Positions 15,311 to 25,582 of a stretch of 64,000 nt of DNA are shown one piece after another. The DNA comes from an uncultured Lachnospiraceae bacterium (GTDB lineage Bacteria > Bacillota > Clostridia > Lachnospirales > Lachnospiraceae), in assembly GCA_900315735.1 (NCBI GenBank), contig ONAD01000003.1, forward strand, positions 1-64,000. Reading direction: 5' to 3'. The first letter of the stretch is position 1. Each line of letters starts with the position of its first letter. A program made the translations under genes and the position numbers. The notes below the pieces were generated by a model. The model worked only from the letters and a program-made list of their open reading frames with translations. It had not been told where the DNA came from and ran no database searches.

Positions 15311-16714
15311 ATGAGCAATAACTATGATGTAATTATTATCGGTGCAGGTCCGTCCGGAATTTTCTGTGCCTATGAATTAAAGGAAAAGAGACCGGATTTA
15401 AAGGTTCTCATGATTGAAAAAGGAAGAAGCATTGAGAAACGTCAGTGCCCGAAGCGTAAGACAAAAGTCTGTGTAGGATGTCAGCCATGTTCGATTACAA
15501 CGGGATTTGCCGGAGCAGGTGCATTCTCTGATGGTAAATTATCATTATCACCGGATGTAGGTGGCAATCTGCCGGAAATCTTAGGATATGAAGAAGCATT
15601 ATCCTTAATAAAAGAATCCGATGACATTTATCTGAAATTCGGTGCAGACACAAATGTTTATGGTGTGGATAAAGAAAAAGAAATCCGCGAGATTCGTAGA
15701 AAAGCAATCAATGCCAACTTAAAATTAATCGAGTGTCCGATTCGTCACCTTGGAACAGAAGAAGGATATAAGATTTATGCACGTCTGCAGAAGCACTTAT
15801 TAGACCTTGGCGTGGAGATTTTGTTTAATACCATGGTAGCAAATATTCTGGTAGAGGATAATGCCGTAACCGGTGTTGTAACAGAAAAGGGAGATACATA
15901 TTATGCGAAAGAAATCATTTCCGCAGTAGGACGTGAAGGCGCAGACTGGTTCTCACATATCTGTAAGGAAAAAGAGATTGAGACCAAGGTAGGTACGGTT
16001 GATATCGGTGTCCGTGTCGAAGTGCGTGATGAGGTTATGGATTTCTTAAATACCAACCTTTATGAAGCCAAACTGGTTTATCATACACCAACTTTTGATG
16101 ATAAAGTGCGTACTTTCTGTACCAATCCATCCGGTGAAGTGGCAACGGAATATTATGATGACGGACTTGCAGTTGTAAATGGACATGCATATAAGTCCAA
16201 GGATATGAAAACCAATAATACCAACTTTGCATTGCTGGTATCCAAGAACTTTACCAAGCCATTTAAGACTCCGATTGAGTATGGTAAACAGATTGCACAG
16301 CTTTCCAACATGCTTTGTGATGGCAAAATTTTGGTACAGACATTTGGTGACTTTAAGCGAGGCAGAAGAACCACAGAAGAGCGTCTGGCAAGAAACAATC
16401 TGATTCCGACCTTAAAGGATGCAGTACCGGGAGATTTATCACTGGTATTCCCACATCGTATTATGGTAGATATTGAAGAAATGTTAGAAGCACTGGATAA
16501 AGTTACACCTGGTATTGCCAGTGATGAAACATTGCTTTATGGTGTAGAAGTAAAATTCTATTCCAATAAAGTTGTTGTCAACAAAGATTTCGAAACCAGT
16601 ATTAAAGGTCTGCGTGCCATTGGTGATGGTGCAAGCGTAACCAGAGGATTACAGCAGGCATCTGCGAACGGAATCAGCGTGGCAAGAAGTATATTAAAGA
16701 GTCTTGAAGCATAG
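15311..16714 (+). CDS. FAD-dependent dehydrogenase, COG2509-like
   Basis: A 467-residue flavoprotein. Residues 5-35 (YDVIIIGAGPSGIFCAYEL) are the Rossmann GxGxxG dinucleotide-binding fold for FAD. A cysteine-rich stretch follows (KRKTKVCVGCQPC, about 50-60) and then GFAGAGAFSDGKLS. The C-terminal AIGDGASVTRGLQQASANG closes the FAD site. This matches the uncharacterised FAD-dependent dehydrogenases of COG2509, whose substrate is unknown. The protein is cytoplasmic by appearance. AAAGGGG lies before the ATG and the upstream small gene is 18 bases away, so they are probably co-transcribed. Confidence 0.85.
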   Translation: MSNNYDVIIIGAGPSGIFCAYELKEKRPDLKVLMIEKGRSIEKRQCPKRKTKVCVGCQPCSITTGFAGAGAFSDGKLSLSPDVGGNLPEILGYEEALSLIKESDDIYLKFGADTNVYGVDKEKEIREIRRKAINANLKLIECPIRHLGTEEGYKIYARLQKHLLDLGVEILFNTMVANILVEDNAVTGVVTEKGDTYYAKEIISAVGREGADWFSHICKEKEIETKVGTVDIGVRVEVRDEVMDFLNTNLYEAKLVYHTPTFDDKVRTFCTNPSGEVATEYYDDGLAVVNGHAYKSKDMKTNNTNFALLVSKNFTKPFKTPIEYGKQIAQLSNMLCDGKILVQTFGDFKRGRRTTEERLARNNLIPTLKDAVPGDLSLVFPHRIMVDIEEMLEALDKVTPGIASDETLLYGVEVKFYSNKVVVNKDFETSIKGLRAIGDGASVTRGLQQASANGISVARSILKSLEA

Positions 16715-16762
16715 TAACATACCAAAGAGCTATTTTTTCGGATAAGAAAAGGAAGAAAATGC

Positions 16763-17752
16763 ATGGGACGAAAGAGTAAAATTGCCGCAGTGGTCTTAAG
16801 CATTTCTGTATTACTTGGAGGATGCAGTCTTGGAAAAACAGACATTGTATTTACAACAGGCTTATCCTCCAATGAAGTTTTTAAGATAGAGCATGAAAAG
16901 GTATCTTTGGCAGAAGCCAAGGTATATCTTTGTAACTACCAGAATCTCTATGGAAATGTTTATGGAATCGATTTGTGGGAGCAGCAGTATCAGACAGATG
17001 ATCTAGAGCAGTATGTGAAAGATGTGACACTGTCAGAGATGACCCGGGTAATCTGTATGGATCAGCTGGCGGAACAGAAAGAAATTACCTTAAATAAGGA
17101 TGAAAAGACCAATCTGAAGCTGGCTGCAAAAGAATATTATGAATCATTGAGTGAAGAGGAAAAGAACTATATGGATGTCAGTGAGGCAACCATAGAGAAG
17201 CTCTACGAGAACTACGCACTGGCAAGCAAGGTGTATACTTCTTTAACAACCGGTGTCAATGAAGAAGTCAGTGATGATGAAGCAAGAGTCATGGAAGCAC
17301 AGCAGATTTATGTAAAGGATCAGAGCCGTGCAGGAGAGGTGGCATCCAGACTGGCAAATGGTGAGGATTTCCGGACGGTAGCAGCAGATTATAATGAGGC
17401 TGCCCAGATTGACATTACCTTTGGAAGAGATGAAATGCCAAAGGAAGTAGAGGATATTGCATTTAACTTAAATGATGATGAGATATCAGGAAGCATTGCA
17501 ACAGATGACGGCTATTATTTTATCAAGTGCATCAATAAATTCAATCAGGAGCTGACAGATGCAAACAAGGCTAAGATTGTTAAGAAGCGTGAGAAAGAAG
17601 CCTTTAATGACGAATATGACGCTTTTGTGGCAGGATTATCCTCAAGCCTCAACGAAAAAGTCTGGGATGAGCTGGAACTTAAGACAGATGGAACCATAAC
17701 CACCAACAGCTTTTTTGAAGTGCTGGATAAATATTACCAGTTGGAAGAGTAG
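16763..17752 (+). CDS. SurA/PrsA-like peptidyl-prolyl isomerase lipoprotein
   Basis: A 329-residue exported protein. The signal peptide (residues 1-20, AAVVLSISVLLGGC) ends in a clear lipobox with Cys21. The central part is helical, like the SurA N-domain. Residues about 180-275 (AQQIYVKDQSRAGEVASRLANGEDF...AFNLNDDEISG.IATDDGYYFIKC) follow the parvulin pattern. It would act outside the membrane as a foldase for secreted proteins. The active-site pattern is weak, so it may be a chaperone rather than an isomerase. A strong terminator follows. Confidence 0.75.
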   Translation: MGRKSKIAAVVLSISVLLGGCSLGKTDIVFTTGLSSNEVFKIEHEKVSLAEAKVYLCNYQNLYGNVYGIDLWEQQYQTDDLEQYVKDVTLSEMTRVICMDQLAEQKEITLNKDEKTNLKLAAKEYYESLSEEEKNYMDVSEATIEKLYENYALASKVYTSLTTGVNEEVSDDEARVMEAQQIYVKDQSRAGEVASRLANGEDFRTVAADYNEAAQIDITFGRDEMPKEVEDIAFNLNDDEISGSIATDDGYYFIKCINKFNQELTDANKAKIVKKREKEAFNDEYDAFVAGLSSSLNEKVWDELELKTDGTITTNSFFEVLDKYYQLEE

Positions 17753-17760
17753 AACTTTAA

Positions 17761-17794
17761 AAGGGAATCTGATACAATCAGATTCCCTTTTTGG
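17761..17794. terminator. Bidirectional terminator between the foldase gene and htpG
   Basis: A perfect 13-bp stem (17761-17773 with 17777-17789), loop ACA, flanked by T-runs on the plus side and A-rich sequence that gives U-residues on the minus side. It serves the two convergent genes. Confidence 0.88.
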
Positions 17795-17808
17795 TCTTTT
17801 TTGAAATT

Positions 17809-19905
17809 TTATTTTGCCAGCAGCATCATGATGTCGTTGCTTCGCTGGATGAATTTTGTCATAGCATCTACGGATAAAGGCTGGTTGCTTAAAACAGCTA
17901 AATCGTAAAGCTGCTGACAGAACATCGGCACATGCTCGGAGTCTTTGTGATTTAAGATGTACTGAACCAGAGGATGACTGGTATTTAAGGTCAGTGTCTG
18001 GTCTGCCGCAAACATGGAAGTATCCATACCACCCATGCCGTTCATGGCATACATTTTCATCATATCCTGCATACGTCTGCCTTCCTCGGAGAGAGTAATA
18101 ACAGAAGCAATATCGGCATTTTTCAGTTTGGCAGCTTTAATCGTAAGCTTATCATTCTTTAAGGTATCTTTGAATACTTTGGACAGGGTTTCTTCTGCCT
18201 CTTTGGCATCCTCAGCATTTTCCTCTTTCAAAGAATCGGTAAGGTCTGCGTCGATTCGCATGAACTTGAATTTCTCATTACGCTGCTCTAACTGGCTGAT
18301 GAAGGAGGTATCGATATTGTGATTTAAGATAACGGCATCCATGCCCTGTTCCTTGAACATCTTGATATACTGTCCCTGCTGAACCGGATCGGTAACATAA
18401 TAAATCGGTTTTCTTTCATCCTTTTCTTCGTCAGAAGCAGTATCAGTGGTCTTATCAGTATCAGAAGCATTGTCAGAAGCGGTATCTTCTGCCTTTGTAT
18501 CTTCGGTATTTTCCTCTGCTTTTTCGTCTTCTTTCAAAAGTTCCGGAAGAGTGAGATATTTATCATCTAAGTTCTTAAAGAGGATGTAATCATTCATTTT
18601 GTCACAGAACTTGGTATCTTTTAAGCAGCCGAATTTGATAAACGGGCTGATGTCATCCCAGTATTTTTCGTAGCTTTCTTTTTCAGTCTTGCACATACCG
18701 ATTAATTTATCTGCAACTTTCTTGCTGATATAATCGGAAATCTTCTTTACGAAGCCATCGTTCTGCAGTGCACTACGGGAAACGTTAAGCGGAAGGTCAG
18801 GACAGTCAATTACACCCTTTAAGAGCATTAAGAATTCCGGAATGACTTCCTTAATGTTGTCTGCGATAAATACCTGGTTATTATATAATTTAATGGTTCC
18901 TTCGATGGAATCGTATTCCGTATTAATCTTCGGGAAGTACAGAATACCTTTTAAGTTAAACGGATAGTCCATATTCAGATGAATCCAGAATAAAGGCTCT
19001 TTATAATCCATAAATACTTTACGGTAGAAAGCTTTGTATTCTTCATCGGTACATTCGCTCGGAGTCTTGGTCCACAGTGGGTTCGTATCATTCAATGGAA
19101 CCGGACGTTTTAAAATCTTAAGTTTCTCAGTTCTTGGAGATACTTCTACGACTTCTTTTTCACCATTCTCGTTTTCTTTTTCTTCTGTCTTGGCTTCTTC
19201 AACGATTGTTTCAATGACGGTATCGGTATCTAATTTGTCTTCCGGTTTGATGGTCTCGTACTGTGGCTCAGCATTTGCCTTGGTCAGATAGATTGGCACC
19301 GGCATGAAAGAGCAGTACTTCTCAATGACTTCTCTTGCACGATATTCGTTGGCAAATTCCAAAGCATCCTCATTTAAGAAAAGAGTAATCTTGGTTCCGA
19401 CTTCGGTACGGTCACTGTCCTTCATATCGAATTCTGTGCCGCCATCGCATTCCCAGTGAACGGCAGTAGCGCCATCTTTATAAGAGAGGGTATCGATGTG
19501 AACCTCATCTGCAACCATGAAAGCGGAATAGAAGCCCAGTCCGAAATGACCGATAATCTGGTCTTCATTGGCTTTATCTTTGTATTTCTCCAGGAAATCG
19601 GTAGCTCCGGAGAATGCAATCTGGTTGATATATTCTTCCACTTCATCAGCGGTCATTCCAAGCCCGTTATCGATGAAGGTAAGGGTTTTATCGTCCGGGT
19701 TGACAATAACGTGAATTTCAGGCTTATAATCGGCTGGAAGGGTATATTCGCCCATCATTTCCAGCTTCTTTAATTTGGTAATGGCATCACAGCCATTGGA
19801 AATCAGTTCACGATAGAAAATGTCATGATCGGAATACATCCATTTCTTTATAATCGGAAAAATGTTATCGCTGCTAATTGATAAATTTCCATGTTTATTA
19901 CTCAT
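17809..19905 (-). CDS. htpG: Chaperone protein HtpG (Hsp90)
   Basis: A 698-residue Hsp90, longer than the roughly 620-650 residues usual for bacteria. The N-terminal ATPase has REL.SNGCDAITKL near residue 33, FIDNGLGMT near 76 and IGHFGLGFYSAFMVAD near 118. The middle and C-terminal domains follow. The extra length is in two charged stretches: about residues 230-260 (EEAKTEEKENENGEKE), where eukaryotic Hsp90 has its charged linker, and about 458-497, an Asp/Thr/Ser-rich segment with TASDNASDTDK. AAAAGGAG lies before the ATG. An HrcA operator lies upstream. It refolds stress-damaged proteins in the cytoplasm. Confidence 0.95.
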   Translation of the reverse strand: MSNKHGNLSISSDNIFPIIKKWMYSDHDIFYRELISNGCDAITKLKKLEMMGEYTLPADYKPEIHVIVNPDDKTLTFIDNGLGMTADEVEEYINQIAFSGATDFLEKYKDKANEDQIIGHFGLGFYSAFMVADEVHIDTLSYKDGATAVHWECDGGTEFDMKDSDRTEVGTKITLFLNEDALEFANEYRAREVIEKYCSFMPVPIYLTKANAEPQYETIKPEDKLDTDTVIETIVEEAKTEEKENENGEKEVVEVSPRTEKLKILKRPVPLNDTNPLWTKTPSECTDEEYKAFYRKVFMDYKEPLFWIHLNMDYPFNLKGILYFPKINTEYDSIEGTIKLYNNQVFIADNIKEVIPEFLMLLKGVIDCPDLPLNVSRSALQNDGFVKKISDYISKKVADKLIGMCKTEKESYEKYWDDISPFIKFGCLKDTKFCDKMNDYILFKNLDDKYLTLPELLKEDEKAEENTEDTKAEDTASDNASDTDKTTDTASDEEKDERKPIYYVTDPVQQGQYIKMFKEQGMDAVILNHNIDTSFISQLEQRNEKFKFMRIDADLTDSLKEENAEDAKEAEETLSKVFKDTLKNDKLTIKAAKLKNADIASVITLSEEGRRMQDMMKMYAMNGMGGMDTSMFAADQTLTLNTSHPLVQYILNHKDSEHVPMFCQQLYDLAVLSNQPLSVDAMTKFIQRSNDIMMLLAK

Positions 19906-19947
19906 TTAAAACACTCCTTTTCTTTCTCTTGCAACTTCTTACTTTAT

Positions 19948-19968
19948 TTTGTAGTGTCAGACTACAAA
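19948..19968. promoter_or_regulatory. 21-bp palindrome just downstream of the htpG promoter
   Basis: TTTGTAGT (19948-19955), spacer GTCAG, ACTACAAA (19961-19968): a perfect 8-5-8 inverted repeat. On the minus strand it lies roughly +7 to +27 relative to the predicted start of transcription, where a repressor or a short 5'-leader hairpin would act. It does not match CIRCE or the CtsR direct repeat. Confidence 0.6.
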
Positions 19969-19981
19969 TCCTAATAGAAAT

Positions 19982-20008
19982 ATTATACTTTGCAAATTTA
20001 AAAGTCAA
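19982..20008 (-). promoter_or_regulatory. htpG promoter
   Basis: On the minus strand: TTGACT (20008-20003), 15-bp spacer, TATAAT (19987-19982). The spacer is 2 bp short of ideal. Confidence 0.65.
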
Positions 20009-20015
20009 TAGAAAA

Positions 20016-20042
20016 TTAGCACTCTTTAGAAAAGAGTGCTAA
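20016..20042. promoter_or_regulatory. CIRCE element (HrcA operator) upstream of htpG
   Basis: TTAGCACTC, 9-base spacer, GAGTGCTAA: a perfect consensus CIRCE. It lies 7 bp upstream of the htpG -35 box rather than over or after the start site. The same arms occur at 54278-54304 before hrcA. Confidence 0.93.
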
Positions 20043-20045
20043 CAA

Positions 20046-20084
20046 AAATCCGCAACCCCAGTATTTATAAGGAGTTGCGGATTT
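20046..20084 (-). terminator. Terminator of the glycosyltransferase operon
   Basis: AAATCCGCAAC (20046-20056) pairs with GTTGCGGATTT (20074-20084), 11 bp, followed on the minus strand by TTTTTG. It ends the activase-glycosyltransferase transcript just before the htpG control region. Confidence 0.8.
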
Positions 20085-20120
20085 CTTAAAAGTTTATAAA
20101 CTTTCTTTTTTATAATTTTT

Positions 20121-21077
20121 TCATTCAGATTTAACAGCTTTATCTGCCTTTAGATTGCTTTCCTGACAGATATAAATCGGTCGTCTTTTGACTTCCATAT
20201 AAGTGCGGGAAAGGTAGGAACCTAAGATTCCGATGCACAGAAGCTGGATACCGCCGATAAAGATAACGATACAAGCCATGGACGGCCAGCCGAAAGCGGA
20301 ACCACCGAATAAAAGCTGCCTTACAATGATGAAGATAATCGCAAGGAAGGAAATGATACACATAAACATTCCGGTAAAGGATGCGAGCTTCAACGGAGCC
20401 GTAGAGAAGGATATCATTCCGTCTAAGGAGTAGCGGACCAGCTGGAAGAAAGACCATTTGGTTTCTCCGGCAATCCGTTCCGTATTTTCGAATTCAATCC
20501 ATTTGGTACGGAAACCGACCCAGCCGAATAACCCCTTGGAAAAGCGGTTGTATTCATTTAATTCCAACAGTGCATCGACAAAAGGACGGTTCATCAACCG
20601 GAAATCTCTGGCACCATCTACGATATCCGTATCCGACATTTTGCGGATAAGCTTATAGAACATCCGGGCAAAGAAAGAGCGGATAGGCGGCTCTCCTTTG
20701 CGGTTTACCCGGCGTGTGGCAACCGAATCATAGCCTTCTTCCCGGATGGCATGAAGCATCGAAGGAAGCAGGGAAGGCGGATCCTGTAAATCTGCATCCA
20801 TAATGGCAGTATAATCACTGGTTGAATTTTTCAGACCGGCATAAATAGCCGCTTCTTTTCCAAAATTACGGGAAAAGGAAATATAATATACACTGTTGTC
20901 GGAAGAAGCAAGTTTTTTTAGGATGGCAAGGGTATTGTCCTTAGAGCCATCATTGACAAACAGCAGCTTAAGAGAAATCTCTGTAAGCTGTTGTCTGATT
21001 TTTGAAATCTCTTCGTAAAAATACGGAAGAGCTTCTTCCTCGTTATAGCAGGGTACGATAATCGTCATTGTTTGCAT
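20121..21077 (-). CDS. Membrane-anchored family 2 glycosyltransferase (GtrB/DPM1-like)
   Basis: A 318-residue protein. Residues 4-12 (MTIIVPCYNEEE) open a GT-A fold; the DXD-type motif is in IMDADLQDPP near residue 85. After about residue 220 two membrane segments follow (MFMCIISFLAIIFIIV and ACIVIFIGGIQLLCIGILG), then a basic cytoplasmic end with YMEVKRRPIYI. Such enzymes move a sugar from a nucleotide donor to polyprenyl phosphate at the membrane. I prefer ATG 21077 with AAGGA upstream; a TTG at 21098 would add seven residues and overlap the preceding gene. Donor and final product are unknown. Confidence 0.88.
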   Translation of the reverse strand: MQTMTIIVPCYNEEEALPYFYEEISKIRQQLTEISLKLLFVNDGSKDNTLAILKKLASSDNSVYYISFSRNFGKEAAIYAGLKNSTSDYTAIMDADLQDPPSLLPSMLHAIREEGYDSVATRRVNRKGEPPIRSFFARMFYKLIRKMSDTDIVDGARDFRLMNRPFVDALLELNEYNRFSKGLFGWVGFRTKWIEFENTERIAGETKWSFFQLVRYSLDGMISFSTAPLKLASFTGMFMCIISFLAIIFIIVRQLLFGGSAFGWPSMACIVIFIGGIQLLCIGILGSYLSRTYMEVKRRPIYICQESNLKADKAVKSE

Positions 21078-21084
21078 AAAAGAA

Positions 21085-24000
21085 TCAATCCTTTGCAAGG
21101 TTCTTGTTGGCAGTAGAGAGCATCAGTTTGATACGGTTCAACTGGTTTACTTCACTGGCACCCGGGTCATAGTCGATAGCCACAATGTTAGAAAGCGGAT
21201 ACTGATGACGCAGTTTCTTGATAACACCTTTACCAACTACATGGTTTGGCAGACAGGCAAATGGCTGTGTACATACAATATTATTGGTTCCGGTATGAAT
21301 CAGCTCTAACATTTCACCGGTTAAGAACCATCCTTCACCGGTCTGGTTACCCTGGGATACAATCTCAGAAGCATATTTTGCCAGTGTTTCAATATGGGCA
21401 GGCGGATCAAAGTGTTCACTCTTTTCAAATTCGTCACGGGCAGCGGAACGGAGCCATTCGAAGAATTTGATACCAAGGTTTGAGACTCTTGCGGATTTCC
21501 TGCTCATGCCAAGGTGTTCTGCTTTAAAGTTCTGGTTATAGAAGCAGTAGAGCAGGAAGTCGGTAAGATCAGGAACAACAGCCTCAGCACCTTCAGATTC
21601 CAGTAAGTCTACCAGATAATTATTTGCGGCTGGAAGGAATTTAACCAGAATCTCACCAACAACACCAACCTTAGGTTTCTTGATGTCCTTCATCGGAAGA
21701 CGGTCGAAGTCACGGATGATTTCACGGCACATCTTCTTGTATTTCCGGTGGGAGACAAAGCCCTTCTTGGAAATAAATGCAATGACACGTTCCTTCCATT
21801 TCTCATGAAGTGCATTGGCAGAACCAGGTACTTCCTCATAAGGTCTGGTGCGGTAGAGGCAGCGCATGAAAATATCGCCAAACTCTAAGGCATAAAGACC
21901 ATGCTGGATAAGCTGTGGTGTAAATTTAAAGCCAGGGTTCTTCTCTAAGCCGCTTAAGTTAATGGAAATAACCGGAACATCTTTATAGCCGGCTTTTTCT
22001 AAGGCACGGCGGATGAAACCGATATAGTTGCTGGCACGACATCCACCACCGGTCTGGGAGATTAAAATTGCAGTCTTTGTCATATCATATTTTCCGGACA
22101 TAACAGCACTCATAATCTGACCGACAACCATAAGGGAAGGGTAGCAGGCATCATTATTTACATATTTTAATCCTACATCTACAGAGTCACGGTTATCATT
22201 GTCAAGTACTACCAGATGATATCCGGCAGCCTGGAAAGCAGGCTCTAAGAGTTCAAAATGAATCGGTGACATCTGAGGACAGAGAATCGTGTAACTGTCA
22301 CGCATTTCTTCGGTAAATACTACACGGTTAAAGTTAGCAGGAACGATGGTACGTTTTTCCTGACGTTTTTCTTTGACACGGATAGCGGCAAGAAGGGAAC
22401 GGATACGGATTCTTGCGGCACCTAAGTTATTTACTTCATCAATTTTCAGGCAGGTATAAATCTTGCCGGATTTACTTAAAATGTCATTGACACAGTCTGT
22501 TGTAACGGCATCCAGTCCACAACCGAAGGAATTTAACTGGATTAAATCAAGGTTATCCTGTGTCTTTACGAAGTTTGCTGCAGCATACAGTCTGGAGTGG
22601 TACATCCACTGGTCCATAACGATAAGCGGACGCTCTACTTCATGAAGATGCGCTACAGAATCTTCAGTAAGTACAGCAAGACCATAGGAATTAATCAGCT
22701 CCGGAATACCGTGGTTGATTTCCGGGTCCACATGATATGGACGTCCGGCAAGGACAATACCGCGTTTTCCGGTCTCTTTTAAGTATGCTAAAGTCTCTTC
22801 GCCTTTGCGTTTGATATCCTCTCTGGCATTGGCAAGCTCCTGCCATGCAGTTTTCGCAGCAGCTTTGATTTCTTCTGCCGGAATGGAGAACTCTTCGGTA
22901 AAGGTATGTACTAACTGCTCGGTCAGAACGTCAAGGTTCGTAAATGCCATAAACGGATTTAAGAAACGTACCTGACCGGAAGTGATTTCATCGACATTAT
23001 TCTTGATATTTTCAGCATAGGATGTAACAATCGGGCAGTTGTAGTGATTGTTAGAATCCGGGAATTCATTTCTCTCATAAGGAATACATGGGTAGAAAAT
23101 GAAATCTACCTGATGCTGAATCAGCCAGGAAACATGACCGTGGGCAAGCTTGGCAGGATAACATTCGGACTCACTTGGAATGGAATCAATACCCAGCTCA
23201 TAAATCTTTCTGGTTGACTGTGGAGAGAGTACTACTTCGAATTTTAAAGCTGCAAAGAAGGTTGCCCAGAATGGGTAATTCTCATACATATTTAATACTC
23301 TTGGAAGTCCTACGGTTCCACGGGTGGCTTCTTCTTTCTTCAGTGGAGGATAAGCAAAAAGCCGTTCATTCTTATATTCAAAAAGGTTCGGAATATTTTC
23401 TTTATTCTTTTCTTTGCCAAGTCCACGCTCACAACGGTTACCGGTAATGTAGGAACGATTGCCGGAGAAACGGTTGATGGTCAAAAGACAGTGGTTGGTA
23501 CATCCCTGACAGCGGGTCAGTTTGGTATCAAAGGTCAGTGCATTGATTTCATCAATGGAAAGCATGGAAGTCTGGTAACCCTCTTCGTGACGCTCCCTTG
23601 CAATTAAGGCAGCACCGAAAGCACCCATAATTCCTGCAATATCAGGTCTTACCGCTTCGCAGCCGGAAATCTTTTCAAAGCTTCGGAGTACCGCATCATT
23701 GTAGAAGGTTCCACCTTGAACTACGATATGCTCACCTAAATCCTTTGCATCGGAAAGCTTGATAACCTTGAAAAGTGCATTTTTGATAACGGAATAAGCA
23801 AGACCGGCAGAAATATCAGCAACGCTTGCACCTTCCTTCTGTGCCTGTTTTACCTTGGAGTTCATGAATACGGTACAACGGGTTCCAAGGTCAATCGGAT
23901 TTTCCGCAAATAAAGCTTCTTTGGCAAAATCCTGCACACTGTAATTTAAAGATTTCGCAAAAGTCTCGATAAAGGAACCGCATCCGGAAGAGCAGGCTTC

Positions 24001-25332
24001 ATTTAACTGAACGCTGTCAACGGTCTGGTTCTTAATCTTGATACATTTCATATCCTGACCACCGATGTCTAAGATACAGTCTACATCCGGGTCAAAGAAT
24101 GCTGCGGCATAGTAATGGGCAACGGTTTCTACTTCACCGTCATCCAGCATAAGGGCAGCTTTTAATAAAGCCTCTCCATAACCGGTAGAGCAGGAATGTA
24201 CAATATGTGCATCTGCCGGTAACAGGGAATAGATTTCCTTGATGGATTTGATGGCAGTAGCCAGAGGGCTTCCGTTGTTGCTGCTATAGAAAGAGTAGAG
24301 AAGAGAACCGTCTTCTCCTGCCAGTGCAATCTTGGTTGTAGTGGAACCGGCATCGATACCCAGATAGCAGTTTCCTTTGTAAGTAGAAAGGTCTGCGGTC
24401 TTTACATTGTGTCCGTTATGGCGGGCAGTAAAGGCATCGTAGTCTGCCTGGGTTGCAAAAAGCGGCTCCATACGGGCTACTTCAAATTCCATCTTAATAT
24501 CAGAAGACAATTTGTCTAAAATATCGGATAAATCGTAAGTAACATCTTCTTTATAATTTAATGCGGACCCAATGGCTGCAAACAGATGGGAATTCTCCGG
24601 TGCAATGATGTGCTCATCGTCTAATTTTAAGGTACGGATAAAAGCTTCCTTTAATTCGGAAAGAAAGTGCAGCGGTCCACCTAAGAATGCAACGTGTCCA
24701 CGGATTGGTTTTCCACAGGCAAGACCACTGATGGTCTGGTTTACAACTGCCTGGAAAATAGAAGCAGATAAGTCTTCTCTGGTTGCTCCTTCGTTAATCA
24801 GTGGCTGGATATCGGTTTTTGCAAATACACCGCATCGGGCAGCAATCGGATAAATGGCATCATAATTTTTGGCATACTCATTCAGACCGGATGCATCTGT
24901 CTGAATCAAGGAAGCCATCTGGTCGATAAAGGAGCCGGTACCACCGGCACAGATACCATTCATACGCTGTTCCACATTACCGCCTTCGAAATAAATAATC
25001 TTGGCATCCTCACCACCAAGCTCAATGGCAACGTCGGTCTGTGGCGCATAGTCCTGTAAAGCAGTAGATACGGAAATAACCTCCTGCACAAATGGAATGC
25101 CAAGATGTTTGGCAAGGGTAAGTCCACCGGAACCGGTAATCATTGGTGCCAGCTTTAAATTTCCAAGCTTATCAAATGCCTTTTTTAATAAATCCGTTAA
25201 GGTTTCACGGATATTGGCAAAATGTCTTTCGTAGTCTGCAAAAAGCAGCTCATTATTTTCACCGAGAACAGCGATTTTAACGGTTGTGGAACCGATATCT
25301 ATTCCCAGTTTGTTAAGATTTTTGTTTTCCAT
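21085..25332 (-). CDS. Acyl-CoA dehydratase activase-related protein with two tandem ATPase domains
   Basis: A 1,415-residue protein. Residues 9-300 and about 325-590 are two BadF/BadG-type ATPases: [16 protein letters not shown] and [16 protein letters not shown] are the phosphate-1 loops, and [11 protein letters not shown] and [10 protein letters not shown] carry the Cys that bind a [4Fe-4S] cluster in 2-hydroxyacyl-CoA dehydratase activators. A Cys cluster (CQGCTNHC, about 603-610) follows, then a DUF2229-like and a dehydratase-subunit-like region with [20 protein letters not shown] 25332 has AGGGTGA before it; a GTG at 25341 is an alternative. Long fusions like this are widespread in Clostridia, but the substrate is not established. 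Confidence 0.85.
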   Translation of the reverse strand: MENKNLNKLGIDIGSTTVKIAVLGENNELLFADYERHFANIRETLTDLLKKAFDKLGNLKLAPMITGSGGLTLAKHLGIPFVQEVISVSTALQDYAPQTDVAIELGGEDAKIIYFEGGNVEQRMNGICAGGTGSFIDQMASLIQTDASGLNEYAKNYDAIYPIAARCGVFAKTDIQPLINEGATREDLSASIFQAVVNQTISGLACGKPIRGHVAFLGGPLHFLSELKEAFIRTLKLDDEHIIAPENSHLFAAIGSALNYKEDVTYDLSDILDKLSSDIKMEFEVARMEPLFATQADYDAFTARHNGHNVKTADLSTYKGNCYLGIDAGSTTTKIALAGEDGSLLYSFYSSNNGSPLATAIKSIKEIYSLLPADAHIVHSCSTGYGEALLKAALMLDDGEVETVAHYYAAAFFDPDVDCILDIGGQDMKCIKIKNQTVDSVQLNEACSSGCGSFIETFAKSLNYSVQDFAKEALFAENPIDLGTRCTVFMNSKVKQAQKEGASVADISAGLAYSVIKNALFKVIKLSDAKDLGEHIVVQGGTFYNDAVLRSFEKISGCEAVRPDIAGIMGAFGAALIARERHEEGYQTSMLSIDEINALTFDTKLTRCQGCTNHCLLTINRFSGNRSYITGNRCERGLGKEKNKENIPNLFEYKNERLFAYPPLKKEEATRGTVGLPRVLNMYENYPFWATFFAALKFEVVLSPQSTRKIYELGIDSIPSESECYPAKLAHGHVSWLIQHQVDFIFYPCIPYERNEFPDSNNHYNCPIVTSYAENIKNNVDEITSGQVRFLNPFMAFTNLDVLTEQLVHTFTEEFSIPAEEIKAAAKTAWQELANAREDIKRKGEETLAYLKETGKRGIVLAGRPYHVDPEINHGIPELINSYGLAVLTEDSVAHLHEVERPLIVMDQWMYHSRLYAAANFVKTQDNLDLIQLNSFGCGLDAVTTDCVNDILSKSGKIYTCLKIDEVNNLGAARIRIRSLLAAIRVKEKRQEKRTIVPANFNRVVFTEEMRDSYTILCPQMSPIHFELLEPAFQAAGYHLVVLDNDNRDSVDVGLKYVNNDACYPSLMVVGQIMSAVMSGKYDMTKTAILISQTGGGCRASNYIGFIRRALEKAGYKDVPVISINLSGLEKNPGFKFTPQLIQHGLYALEFGDIFMRCLYRTRPYEEVPGSANALHEKWKERVIAFISKKGFVSHRKYKKMCREIIRDFDRLPMKDIKKPKVGVVGEILVKFLPAANNYLVDLLESEGAEAVVPDLTDFLLYCFYNQNFKAEHLGMSRKSARVSNLGIKFFEWLRSAARDEFEKSEHFDPPAHIETLAKYASEIVSQGNQTGEGWFLTGEMLELIHTGTNNIVCTQPFACLPNHVVGKGVIKKLRHQYPLSNIVAIDYDPGASEVNQLNRIKLMLSTANKNLAKD

Positions 25333-25401
25333 AATAATCACCCTGTATTAGTCTGTTACTTCATATTAATAATGTGTTTCATAAATTCCAAAACAAAGTC
25401 C

Positions 25402-25430
25402 ATTATACGACAGTATTTTTCAAAAAACAA
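25402..25430 (-). promoter_or_regulatory. Promoter for the activase gene
   Basis: On the minus strand: TTGTTT (25430-25425), 17-bp spacer, TATAAT (25407-25402). The -10 is perfect and the -35 weak. Confidence 0.6.
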
Positions 25431-25506
25431 TTCCTAATAGAAGAATTTATGGATTGTTTAGAAATATGTGGGAATCTGAAATTTTTATGAAGAAATCCCA
25501 GTGTCG

Positions 25507-25536
25507 TTGACAAATCTTTGGAGATACTTCTATAAT
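25507..25536 (+). promoter_or_regulatory. Promoter for the rhomboid-like gene
   Basis: TTGACA (25507-25512), 18-bp spacer, TATAAT (25531-25536), both boxes perfect. Confidence 0.85.
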
Positions 25537-25582
25537 AATAGACAGATTGCAATAAACTAATTTATGAAATATGAGGTGTAAT

